A stretch of DNA of 64,000 bases from CAVWUA01 sp963758025. GTDB lineage: Bacteria; Planctomycetota; Planctomycetia; Isosphaerales; Isosphaeraceae. The stretch covers positions 1-64,000 of the forward strand of contig CAVWUA010000013.1 of NCBI GenBank assembly GCA_963758025.1, written 5' to 3'. The notes beneath the pieces were generated by a model. That model was not told the origin of the DNA, did not search any database, and saw nothing but the letters and a program-made list of their open reading frames with translations. Below are positions 21,201-30,522 of this stretch, piece by piece; position 1 is the stretch's first letter; each line of letters opens with the position of its first letter. Position numbers and translations under genes: made by a program.

Positions 21201-21723
21201 TGATCCCGGCCACGCGGGCGGCAACGACCGACGGATCGACCGCCACGCGCTGCCAGCGTTGCGCGTCGGGCGGGAAGGCATCGGCCATGCGCCAGAGGGT
21301 CCCCCCCTGGCCGAGAATGATGCTGGTCAGGTCGCTGCCGGGGACCGTCCAGGGCACGTCGGGATGACGCCGGTGGTTGTGCGTGGAGCTTCCGTCCTGG
21401 GGCGCGTAACGGGCGGAGGTTCCCTCGACCCACTCGGCCCCGAAACTGCTCACGGTCACGCGATGCAGGCGGCGGTCTCCCGCGAGCCGCACATGGAGCG
21501 TGGCCCCCTGAATGACGCGTCCTTTCAGCGGCGCCGGGTCGATATCGATCAGGGACATCTCCTGGTGCCCCTTCAGCTTGAGCTTCGATGCGCCGCCGAG
21601 GTTCGCATCGGCCTCGTTACCGACGTTGGAGAACCACGTGTCTCGCGTCACGGCGACCCGCAACGGCTGGCCTTCCGGCGCGGGCACGTCGGGAGGCAAC
21701 CGGCGCGGGCGTCGGAAGGTCAT
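18248..21723 (-). CDS. DUF4091/GH123-type glycoside hydrolase-like protein with DNRLRE domains, frame broken
   Basis: The open frame from 21723 covers an N-terminal DNRLRE-type beta domain (RDTWFSNVGNEADANLGG), a fibronectin-like section, and a central DUF4091/GH123-like domain (EMNCYGLPQNERDYYRLAHR, FHCFQNGKNNFKVNGWS, MVFRADISRPQWQRDSLDG). Frame changes near 19405 and 19275 lead to FRRGQQDVEYLTLLSQALDAP and a second DNRLRE domain at the C-terminus. Joined length is about 1158 aa. The 829-aa part has no signal peptide, and its start lies inside the 3' end of the GDSL gene. This suggests the two are parts of one protein broken by a third indel. GH123 enzymes remove N-acetylhexosamines; the substrate here is unknown. 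Confidence 0.72.
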
Positions 21724-22573
21724 CGAGCACGAGGCGCTTGACCTCCGCGACTTTCTGGACCGTCAGCCAGCCTCGCAGGAGATAACCGCTGTTGCGGAGG
21801 TTCTCCGGCGTCGGCGGGGAGGCGGGCGTCACTTCACCTTGAGTCGCCGTCGGATGAACGTCGTCCTTCTGAAGCAGCGTGCCGTTCCAGTCATCGGGCC
21901 GTCGGCGGAGGATCTCCCGCTCGTAGTCGATCAAGGGCAGGTGACGATCCCGAGCCAGGGCGCGCAGGGCCTCGTTGTAGGCCCTGGCCAGGTCTGGCTG
22001 ATGGACGTGGGGTGGAATCGTCGAGAGAATTCCGATGATGCCGCGCTCGCTCATCAGATCGACAGCCCGTTCCATGTCCGCGCGGTACGCGGCGACACTT
22101 CGGCCCGCCGAGGCGTCGTTGGAGCCGAGCATCAGGACGACGATCTGCGGCCGGTAGGTCTCCAGCAACTCGGCGAAGGATGGCATGCCGTTCTTCCCTC
22201 CGGCGAGCATCTCATCGGCCCGGATGCCGCCGCAAGCGGTGTAGGACCGGCCGCCGTCGGGATGGTCGAAGCGGGCCAGCCACCAGCCATCGGTCTCGTC
22301 GTCCGCGCCGGTGTGCATCCAGGCCAGTACGGCGCGATCCTCAGGCGTCTGACCCTCGCCAAGCCGGGCCCACTGGCCATACGGGTTGGCGTAGGTGATC
22401 GAGTCACCCACATGCAGCACGACGCCGGGCTTGCCCTGCGACCGCGCGGCAACGTCTTTCATCGCCGCCGTATAGTCCCAGGGTTGATCCAGTGGCTCCG
22501 CCTGTCCGCGAGCCTCGTCGAGCGGCGGAAGACAGAGAACCGCCAACAGCAAAGGGCCGAACGTTCTTAGCAT
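21617..22573 (-). CDS. Secreted SGNH/GDSL hydrolase
   Basis: The start at 22573 gives a signal peptide (MLRTFGPLLLAVLCLPPLDEA). The catalytic serine lies in VVLHVGDSITYANP, the oxyanion Asn in LMLGSNDAS, and the Asp/His pair in KDDVHPTATQ. The domain ends near QKVAEVKRLVLDD. After that the frame reads a low-quality tail in antiphase with the DNRLRE domain of the next gene. Shifting frame near 21675 yields a Pro-rich linker straight into that domain, so the stop at 21617 is probably not native. The predicted role is deacetylation or de-esterification of extracellular polysaccharide. It is third in the minus-strand operon starting at 24899. Confidence 0.8.
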   Translation of the reverse strand: MLRTFGPLLLAVLCLPPLDEARGQAEPLDQPWDYTAAMKDVAARSQGKPGVVLHVGDSITYANPYGQWARLGEGQTPEDRAVLAWMHTGADDETDGWWLARFDHPDGGRSYTACGGIRADEMLAGGKNGMPSFAELLETYRPQIVVLMLGSNDASAGRSVAAYRADMERAVDLMSERGIIGILSTIPPHVHQPDLARAYNEALRALARDRHLPLIDYEREILRRRPDDWNGTLLQKDDVHPTATQGEVTPASPPTPENLRNSGYLLRGWLTVQKVAEVKRLVLDDLPTPAPVASRRARAGRPAVAGRRDARHVVLQRR

Positions 22574-22628
22574 GTCACACCTGTTGCGCGAAATAACCGA
22601 TGGATGATGGATGGCGGATCGCTCTGTG

Positions 22629-23477
22629 TTAACGCTGTCCGTGCTCAGGAAAGTCGCGATGGTAGCGTTGGACGAGGGCGTCGAGGTCATCATCGACGAG
22701 ATAGATCTTCCCGCGGACCGTCTTCGTCTCGCCCGGCTTCAGGCCTCCGAGGCGGAAGTCGGAGTGCAGGCAGACGATCACCCCCTGGAACAACTCCTGA
22801 TAGGGCTCCCATGCCGTCGCCATGATGTGCTTGTCGTCGGCCGAGTAGCAGCCGATCAGGCCGCTGGACGGGACCAGCGGGCTCAAGGGGCGGGGGTTCA
22901 CGTCGTCGCGGTCCACGTGTTTCGGGCACCAGACCTGCCCGGGAGTGTAGCGCGCCTCGGTCGCCCAAGGGTCGGTCGGCAGACGTTTCGCCTGGCCGTC
23001 GATGAAGACGAAACACTTCGGCAGGTATTTCTCCGAATTGTGCTCCTCCGGGACCCCCGTGAACGAGGCGACCCGGATGCAAGGCTGCGCCCAGTGGGCC
23101 TGCGACACGTTCTCCGTCGGGTTTTTCGCCGTCAAGTGGAACGTGACCTCGTCCGTCCCTGCTTGGATCTCATGATCGACGACCACGCCATCCTCCAGGG
23201 TGCTGCGCAGCGTCAGCGCGCGGCCGTCCTCGGCGGACTTGATCAACCTGGTTTCATGCGGGATGACCGTTTCGTTCCAGTCCCGATCGGTCGAGCCGGG
23301 GCGGCAGAACGCCTCCAGGTACCAGACCTTGAGCGCGCCGCCGGGGATCTCCGGCCCCCGGATCGTCAGCATGTTGTCGGCCCACGAGAGCGACAACCCC
23401 GCCGGTTCGTCCGAAACGGCAGGGGCCGCCGACATCAACAGAGGAACCGCGGCCACAATGCACCAGAGATTTTTCAT
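22629..23477 (-). CDS. Secreted hypothetical protein, planctomycete family (DUF unknown)
   Basis: 282 aa with a clear signal peptide (LWCIVAAVPLLMSAAPAVS) and all-beta-looking composition. Its last 90 residues (ATAWEPYQELFQGVIVCLHSDF, GLKPGETKTVRGKIYLVDDD) resemble the C-terminus of the protein at 58804-59799 in this window, so the two belong to one family. The sequence suggests a beta-sandwich. I do not recognise an enzymatic signature. It starts 6 bp after the propeller gene, which implies translational coupling within the operon. Confidence 0.72.
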   Translation of the reverse strand: MKNLWCIVAAVPLLMSAAPAVSDEPAGLSLSWADNMLTIRGPEIPGGALKVWYLEAFCRPGSTDRDWNETVIPHETRLIKSAEDGRALTLRSTLEDGVVVDHEIQAGTDEVTFHLTAKNPTENVSQAHWAQPCIRVASFTGVPEEHNSEKYLPKCFVFIDGQAKRLPTDPWATEARYTPGQVWCPKHVDRDDVNPRPLSPLVPSSGLIGCYSADDKHIMATAWEPYQELFQGVIVCLHSDFRLGGLKPGETKTVRGKIYLVDDDLDALVQRYHRDFPEHGQR

Positions 23478-23483
23478 CAGAGG

Positions 23484-24899
23484 TCATTCCTTTCCTTCGG
23501 GATCACCGAAACGGTACGCGTACAGGTCGGCGTCCTGGAGCACAAACCGCAGGCGCACCGGCTGCCCCTTGAGCGCGGAGACGTCCTTGGCGGACTTCCA
23601 GGTATAAGACTCATCGATCGCGTCGCCGTACCGTTCCGGCGCGTCGGCCAGAGCGTAGCCGGGGATCGGCTCCCCCTGCGCGTTCTGGATTTCCACCCGG
23701 ATACTGCCGGCGGCCGAGGTCGCGTAGTTGAGCCGCAACATGTCTCCCGAGAACCGCAAAGGGGTCGTGACCAGCTCGCCCGGCTCACCACCGGCCGAGG
23801 CGGACGCGATCCCGTCAAGCCGGAACACACCCCGGCGCAGGTGGTGAGAGGGATAGCGGTAATTCTGGCTGAAGTAGATCGACATCTCATCCGGGCCGGT
23901 CTGCACGAGGCCCCAGGCCGGCATGTTGCTGCGGTCTCCCCAGTTCAGCGGGTCGCGCCCGGGACGGATCAGGGCCTCGTTGAAGGTTCGGTCAAAGTGC
24001 AGCCCGTCACGGCTGCTGAGGAACACCGCGTCGGAAATCCCCGTTTCCGGGTGTTCGGGCAGACGCTTCCGGTTCGGCACGAATCGCTTGGGGAACATGA
24101 AATTATACTGAGGCGCACGGAAGTAGGGCACGGTGGCATTCGTGTAGAAATGCTCCGGGTGGTCCTGCCCGACGACCACGATCGGCACCGGGTCGGTCCA
24201 GTGAAGAAAGTCGTCCGAGTGCGCCGTCGCCACCGACCGCACGCCGCCGGTGAAGATGCGGTAGTAGGCATCGTAGCGCTGGTCCTTCGGGTCCCAGAAG
24301 GCCAGGTTTTGCGAGTCGAACGCCCCCTTGGTCATCACGGGCTCGTCGGCGAGGCGACGCCAGTGGATGCCGTCGGGCGACGCATACGCGTAGAGCGGTC
24401 CGCCGCCGACGGCCTTGTAGCGCTGATCGTCGGGAACCCCGGGACGGTCGTCCTTGAAGGGGGCGAAATTGTGCGTCCCCTCCTTGCCGGGAGCCATCAG
24501 GATGATGTTGTTGTGCCGCGAGCCCTCGAACTCGACCAACCCCAGGTCGGGCTTGTCCCAGTGGATGCCGTCGCGGCTCTCGGCGTAGCAGGTCACCTGC
24601 ATGCCCTTGAGGTCGGCCCAGCCCCGGTAGTACATGCGGAACAGGTCGCCATCGCGGAAGACGGTGACATAGGCGCTGTACGGCCCGTCCCACGGGGAGT
24701 CGAACCGAAGGGCGATTTCCTCCCGGCGGGGATGATGCAGAACCAGCCGGACCCCGTCCTGCGAGGCGATGTGGTGCCGATCGACAAAGAGTTCCCTCTG
24801 GCTGCCGATGTCGGTAACCGAATCCTCGACCGGCAACGGCCCGGCGCCCGAGGCCACCAGGAGGACGACACCAGCCCATAAGATGTGGAATTTATTCAC
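23484..24899 (-). CDS. Five-bladed beta-propeller glycosidase-like protein (GH43/GH32 superfamily-like)
   Basis: 471 aa from a GTG start at 24899, preceded by CAGGAGCG; a longer frame runs to 25031 but its extra 44 residues lack protein character. A signal peptide (WAGVVLLVASGAGPLPV) leads to repeated blade motifs: FRDGDLFRMYYRGWADL, YAESRDGIHWDKPDLGLVEF, YASPDGIHWRRLADEP, FLSSRDGLHFDRTFNEAL. The S-x-DG-x-H-W repeats are typical of five-bladed propeller glycosidases and sialidase-like proteins. The C-terminal 100 aa look like a jelly roll. It is the first gene of the operon with the hypothetical and the GDSL/DUF4091 proteins, which points to extracellular glycan processing. Catalytic residues cannot be assigned with certainty. 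Confidence 0.78.
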   Translation of the reverse strand: MNKFHILWAGVVLLVASGAGPLPVEDSVTDIGSQRELFVDRHHIASQDGVRLVLHHPRREEIALRFDSPWDGPYSAYVTVFRDGDLFRMYYRGWADLKGMQVTCYAESRDGIHWDKPDLGLVEFEGSRHNNIILMAPGKEGTHNFAPFKDDRPGVPDDQRYKAVGGGPLYAYASPDGIHWRRLADEPVMTKGAFDSQNLAFWDPKDQRYDAYYRIFTGGVRSVATAHSDDFLHWTDPVPIVVVGQDHPEHFYTNATVPYFRAPQYNFMFPKRFVPNRKRLPEHPETGISDAVFLSSRDGLHFDRTFNEALIRPGRDPLNWGDRSNMPAWGLVQTGPDEMSIYFSQNYRYPSHHLRRGVFRLDGIASASAGGEPGELVTTPLRFSGDMLRLNYATSAAGSIRVEIQNAQGEPIPGYALADAPERYGDAIDESYTWKSAKDVSALKGQPVRLRFVLQDADLYAYRFGDPEGKE

Positions 24900-25141
24900 G
24901 AATTCGCTCCTGTTCCCAGAGGATTCCGGGCGTCCATTCCATTGACCTCGCAGGACGCCATCGACCTGACCCGCTTGGCGATGGTACGCCCTGGCCGGAC
25001 CATGAGCAAGGACGTGAACCCACGCGAACACGATCGGAAGCCACTTTTCAGCGCGACGATTTCTTGTTGGAATTGCTCTGGGAGAAACCTCTCGTCCGTT
25101 GTGTTTGTCCAGGGATTCTCAGAGCGAAAGACCTTGCGCAG

Positions 25142-28100
25142 ATGATTGTCTTGCATGCATCGTCCGGAAAGGACGGCCAGCTTGTCCTGTGGGGAGAAGC
25201 CCCTCCGGCGCCTTCGAAGCCGAAAAAACGGCGGCGAGGGCGGGCGGCGTTCGGCAGCGGTCTGCCGGAAACGCTGATGTACGATGCCGGGGCGGAGCGG
25301 CTGTCCGAGGCGCTCAGCGAAATCCTCAACGACCGGGCCGTCCCGCCCAAGGCGTTCGAACCCTGGGTCGCCTGGGTTCCTTCGACCGGAACCGAGCCTC
25401 TGGCGTCGAGCCGGCTGATCGCCGAGCCGCCTTCGGGTGCCGATCGGGCCGTCCTCGCCCCCTGGACCGTGACGGCCTTGCCGCTGACGACCGGACAGGC
25501 GATCGACCTGCTCTGCGCGTGCGTGGGCCAGACGACCCTGGCCACCGGGCGGGTCGTGGGCAAGACGCTGGCGTTCTGGGCGACGGTCTTGCGGTTCGCC
25601 GGCGCGCTGGTCGCGCGCGAGCAATTCCTGCCCGGCATGTCCCAGGTCGAGGGGACGTATCAGGCCCGCTGGGAGCCGGTCCTGTCCGGGGCCGACGCCA
25701 CGCGCGCGGCGCAGCTCGCCCGATCCATGCCGCATGCGTGCCGGGCCTTGACCCCCGACGTCGACGGTTCAACGACCCGGCCCGCGGCGTCGGAGGTGCT
25801 CGGCGGCGTGCTCGGCACGCTGGTCGATGGGCTGGTCCGGTCCGGTATGCCGGAACCGCCGAAGCCCCGAGGCCGTCGCAAAACGGCGCGATCCTTCGAG
25901 AGCGTTCACGACCATTGGCTGCACGCCTTGCGGGCCGGCGACCCCCGCCTGGACGGCGACGAGGCCGAGCTGGCGACCCTGGCCGAGCACATCCAGCGCT
26001 GGCGGCGGCCGATCGCCGCCACGACGGCCACTCCGTACCGCCTTTGCTTCCGCCTGGAGGAGCCCGAGGTCGAGGACAACGGTTCGATCCAGCGCAAGAC
26101 CGGCGACTGGCACGTCCGCTACCTGCTCCAGGCCGCCGACGATCCGAGCCTGCTCGTCCCCGTGGCCGATGCCTGGAACGATCGCGGCCGTAGCTCGACG
26201 GTGCTCCGGCGCGGGGGGTTCAAGCCGCAAGCCTATTTGCTGGCCTCCCTGGGCCAGGCGTCCACGCTCTGCCCTCGCATCGAGGAGAGCCTGAAGGACG
26301 CCGCGTCCCGGCGGCTACACGCTCGACGCGACCGGCGCGCACGAGTTCCTCAACGAGAAAGCCTGGATGCTGGAGCAGGCCGGCTTCGGCGTGCTCCTGC
26401 CGGCCTGGTGGACCCGCAAGGGGACCAAGCTCCGCCTGGCCGCCCGCGCGGTCGTCAAGTCGCCGAAGATGACCAGCAAGGCCGGCCTGTCGCTCGACGC
26501 GATCCTCCAGTTCAAGCTGGGAGATCGCCCTGGGCGACCAGAAACTGACGCTGCGGGAGCTGCAGGCCCTGGCGAAGCTCAAGACGCCGCTGGTCCGGGT
26601 GCGCGGCCAGTGGGTCCAGCTCAACGCCGAGGAGATCCAGGCGGCGCTCGACTTCTGGAAGAAGAAGGGCGAGCCGGCGTTCCGGCCCGCCAGGCGGTGC
26701 AGATGGCCCTGGGCGTCGGCCAGCCGCCGGGCGGGCTGGAGTTCGCGGGCGTCGAGGCCTCCGGCTGGCTCGCCGACCTCCTCGACCAGCTCCAGGGCGG
26801 CGGCGGCTTCGAGTCGCTCGACCCGCCCGACGGGTTCCGGGGGACGCTCCGCCCCTACCAGCAGCGCGGCTATTCCTGGCTCGGGTTCCTCCGCCGCTGG
26901 GGCTTCGGCGCCTGCCTGGCCGACGACATGGGCCTGGGCAAGACGATCCAGACCCTCGCCCTGATCCAGCGCGAGTGGGACGCGGAACCGACCCCGGAAA
27001 CGGCGGCCGACGCTGCTGATCTGCCCGATGTCGGTCGTCGGCAACTGGCAGAAGGAGGCCGCCCGGTTCACCCCCGAGCTGCCGGTGATGGTCCACCACG
27101 GCCTCGCGACGGACCAAGGGGCCGGACTTCAAGAAGCAGGCCAAGAAGCAGGCGCTGGTCCTGTCCAGCTACGCGCTCCTGCACCGCGACTTCGACCTCT
27201 TCCAGACAGGTGCCCTGGGCCGGCGCTGGTCCTGGACGAGGCCCAGAACATCAAGAACCCGCAGACCAAGCAGGCGCAGGCCGCGCGGGCGCTCGACGGC
27301 CGAGGCACCGCATCGCCCTGACCGGCACGCCGGTCGAGAACCACGTCGGCGACCTCTGGTCGATCATGGAGTTCCTCAACCCCGGCTGCTCGGCACGCAG
27401 GCCGAGTTCAAGCGGACGTTCCACGTCCCGATCCAGGCGAACCACGACCCCGAGGCCGCCCGCACGGCTCCAGCAGCTGACCGGCCCGTTCATCCTCCGC
27501 CGGCTCAAGACCGACAAATCGATCATCGCCGACCTGCCCGAAAAGCTGGAGATGAAGGTCTTCTGCAACCTGACCAAGGAGCAGGCCTCGCTCTACGAGG
27601 CCGTCGTCGAGGACGCCGCCGAGCAGATCGAAACGTCCGAGGGCATCCAGCGCAAGGGGATCGTCCTGGCGACGCTTATCCAAGCTCAAGCAGGTCTGCA
27701 ACCACCCGGCGCAGTTCCTCGGCGACAACTCGGCGATCCCCGGCCGCTCGGGCAAGCTCGCCCGGCTGACCGAGATGCTCGAGGAGGCCCTCGAGGCCGG
27801 CGACCGGGCCCTGATCTTCACCCAGTTCTCCGAGATGGGCGAGATCCTCCGCCGCCACCTGCAGGAGACCTTCGGCCGCGAGGTCCTGTTCCTCCACGGC
27901 GCGCGTCCCGAAGACGCAGCCGCGACCGGATGGTCGAGCGGTTCCAGGCCGGCGACGCCGACGCCCCCCGGCTCTTCCTCCTCTCGCTCAAGGCCGGCGG
28001 CACCGGCCTGAACCTGACGGCGGCCAACCACGTCTTCCACTTCGACCGCTGGTGGAACCCCGCCGTCGAGAACCAGGCCACCGACCGCGCCTTCCGCATC

Positions 28101-28297
28101 GGCCAGACCCGCCGGGTCCAGGTCCACAAGTTCGTCTGCGTCGGTACGCTGGAGGAGAAGATCGACGAGATGATCGAACACCAAGCAGCGAGGTCGCCGG
28201 CAGCGTCGTCGGCAGCGGCGAGGACTGGCTCACGAAGCTCTCCACCGACGAGCTGAAGGACCTGTTCGCCCTGCGACGCGAGGCCCTGGGAGAATAA
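25142..28297 (+). CDS. SNF2-family DEAD/DEAH-box helicase, reading frame broken about twelve times
   Basis: The reconstructed protein is about 1050 aa. It starts MIVLHASSGKDGQLVLWGE, as in bacterial SNF2 helicases of the SWIM-associated type. An N-terminal SNF2-associated domain spans about 1-500. Motor motifs: LADDMGLGKTIQTLALIQ (I), LDEAQNIKNP (II), RIALTGTPVENHVGDLWSIM (III), QVCNHPAQFLGD, RALIFTQFSEMGEILRRHL (IV), SLKAGGTGLNLTAANHVFH (V) and ENQATDRAFRIGQTRRVQV (VI). Frame changes fall near 26310, 26517, 26690, 27008, 27112, 27210, 27305, 27388, 27465, 27680, 27915 and 28185, with no in-frame nonsense codon inside any block. The predicted function is ATP-dependent DNA translocation or remodelling. 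Two linked genes follow, the second a SWIM protein. Confidence 0.75.
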
Positions 28298-28304
28298 CTC
28301 TACG

Positions 28305-28714
28305 ATGCCCAAGCGAAAGCCCCCCAAACGCCTGTTCAAAGCGCAGGAGCACGTGTCGAGCTACCAGCACGACCGCTCGCCTCGCAAGCGCATGAAGGAC
28401 ATGGCGGCCAATCATGAAGACCTGCTGCAAAATATCGAGTTCGTCCTGGTCACGCACCACCGCGAAAACCACGGCACGGACGACCGCGACGTGCACGAGT
28501 GCTCTCGAGCGATGCTCAGGCACGAACAACCGGACGACCCCAATGCCGCGTCGATCCTGGAGGAACTGATGGCGATACGGAAATTCCGCAAAGACGTCAC
28601 CGACGAGCTCTGGATCGAAGCGATCCGCGTGGTCGATGAGTCCGTCAAGCGGCATTCGACCTGCGCCCGGGCGAGACCAGCTACCTGTCCTTCGCCGGCC
28701 AGTACATCGTCTGA
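28305..28714 (+). CDS. Small conserved-looking hypothetical between SNF2 and SWIM genes, one frameshift
   Basis: It starts 7 bp after the helicase stop. The frame encodes a basic N-terminus (MPKRKPPKRLFKAQEHVSSY) and an acidic, mostly helical body (DDPNAASILEELMAIRKFRK). Near 28665 the frame changes so that the C-terminus reads LRPGETSYLSFAGQYIV before a stop at 28714. About 135 aa in total. I recognise no family. Its position between a SNF2 helicase and a SWIM protein makes it a candidate accessory subunit of that module. The single frame change matches the pattern in both neighbours. Confidence 0.6.
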
Positions 28715-28746
28715 GTCGGCGATTCCTCAAAAGGAGTTCCTCGTTC

Positions 28747-29657
28747 ATGGCCCGCAACGACGACCGCTACCCCCATTACAGCCGCTACTTCAAACCCTCG
28801 AAACCGTGCGCGGCGAAGGGCGGGATCAAGGCGCAGTCGAAGCGCGGGACGTTCGGCGAGAGCTGGTGGGCGAAGCGCTGGAATAGCGTCCTGGAGAGCT
28901 TCGATATCGGCGCCCGGCTGGGCCGGGGCCGGTCGTACGCCCGCAAGGGGCAGGTGCTCTCGATCCAGATCGAGAAAGGGCTTGTGCGGGCGAAGGTCCA
29001 GGGGTCCCGGCCGAAGCCCTACGACGTCGCCATCCAGGCGAAGACGCTCACGCCCGAGGACTGGCAAACCGTGGCGGAGGCCCTGGCCCAGCAAGCCATC
29101 TTCGCGGCCAAGCTGCTCGCCGGAGAGATGCCCCAGGACATCGAGCGGACCTTCGAACAATGCGGCCTGTCCCTCTTCCCCTCCCAGCTTGGCGACCTGT
29201 CCACCAAGTGCTCCTGCCCGGACTGGTCGAACCCTTGCAAGCACATCGCGGCGGTCTATTACCTGATCGGTGAGGAGTTCGACCGCGACCCGTTCCTGAT
29301 CTTCACCCTGCGAGGGCTGACCCAGGAGGAACTTCTCGATCTCCTGAGCCGCGCCGCGCGACCGACGCGGACGTGGGGACGTCCAGCGAGACCGCCGAGT
29401 TGCCGCCGCCGCCCGAACCGCTCGCGACCGAAGCGTCCCAGTTCTGGAACGGCGGCGAACTGCCCGACGACCTGCTCGGCGAGGTCGAGACCCCGCCGGT
29501 CAACGCGCCTTTGCTCCGGCGTCTCGGCGGATTCCCCTTCTGGCGCGGGTCCGAACCACTTCCGCGCACGCTGGAGCCGAGCTATCAAGCCGCCTCCTCA
29601 CGAGGCCTGGACGCCTTCCTCGGCCAGGAGCCGGCCGGAGTACCCCGGAAAGAGTGA
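28747..29657 (+). CDS. SWIM zinc-finger domain protein, one frameshift
   Basis: About 302 aa when joined across a frame change near 29362. The SWIM motif is CSCPDWSNPCKHIAAVYYLIG (C-x-C-x-n-C-x-H). Upstream are YFKPSKPCAAKGGIKAQSKRG and SWWAKRWNSVLESFDIGARLGRGRSYARKG, typical of bacterial SWIM proteins encoded beside SNF2 helicases. The tail after the frame change is Pro/Glu-rich and then reads LLRRLGGFPFWRGSEPL. SWIM domains bind DNA or protein through a zinc ion. It is the third gene of the plus-strand unit and probably partners the helicase; the process served is unknown. Confidence 0.82.
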
Positions 29658-29814
29658 GAGGTGTTGATGTGTGACGCCAAAATGGAGCGTCCGAGGCGGA
29701 GGATCGGATTGTCTCCGGGTGGATAAGCGGAACGAAACCCAAGGGTGATCGCGGAGGAATCGATGGGTCTCACTCCGCTCACCCACCTTATCGAAGGCGT
29801 CTTGTCCACTCATT

Positions 29815-30493
29815 TCAGGCCCCTCCGCGAGAGGTCAGGTTCTCCTGGAAGAAGTCGCGGGCCAGGCGGGCGACCTCTTCCAGCGCGCCTGGCTCCTCGA
29901 AGAGATGGGTCGCGCCGGGGACGATCTCCAGGCGGGTCGGGCGCCGCATCTGGGCCTGGGCGTCGCGGTTCATCCCGATGACCGGCCGATCCTCGCCGCC
30001 GACGATCAGGAGCGTCGGGGCGCCGACGCGGGGCAGGGCGGGGCCGGCCAGGTCGGGACGACCGCCCCGGGAGACGACCGCGCCGATGACCGTCGGCCGC
30101 TCGGCCGCCGCGACGAGCGCGGCGCCGCCGCCGGTGCTCGCGCCGAAGAGGCCCACCCGCAGGTCGCGCGTTTCCTCCTGCTGGCCAAGCCAGTCCGTCG
30201 CGCCGACGAGCCGTTCGGCCAGCATCCCGATATCGAAGCGGAGTTGCCTCGTGCGCAGGTCCTCCGCCTCTTCCTCCTTCGTCAGCAGGTCGATCAGCAG
30301 GGTGGCCAGGCCCCCCGCGTTGAGCGCGTCCGCGACGAAACGGTTGCGAGGGCTGTGCCGGCTACTGCCGCTGCCGTGGGCGAAGAGGACGACCCCTCGC
30401 GCGTTCTCGGGAACATTCAGGTTCCCTTCCAAGCGTGACGGGGCCGGCCTGGACCTGCACGACGCGTTCCGGCTGCTCATGGGCTCGGGCCAT
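29815..30493 (-). CDS. Dienelactone-hydrolase-like alpha/beta hydrolase, one frameshift near the N-terminus
   Basis: The body is a 200-aa alpha/beta hydrolase: GVVLFAHGSGSSRHSPRNRF (oxyanion region), nucleophile Ser in GLFGASTGGGAALVAA, Asp in LLIVGGEDRPVIGMN, and His in GATHLFEEPGALEEV. The likely start is the ATG at 30493 with GGAGAG upstream. From there the first 20 residues (MARAHEQPERVVQVQAGPVT) join the body after a one-base shift near 30433. It begins about 30 bp after the alcohol dehydrogenase gene and is last in the four-gene operon from 33872. This subfamily often sits in such stress-type clusters; the substrate is unknown. Confidence 0.8.
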
Positions 30494-30522
30494 GATTCTC
30501 TCCTCTCCGCGCCGCGCTCTCG

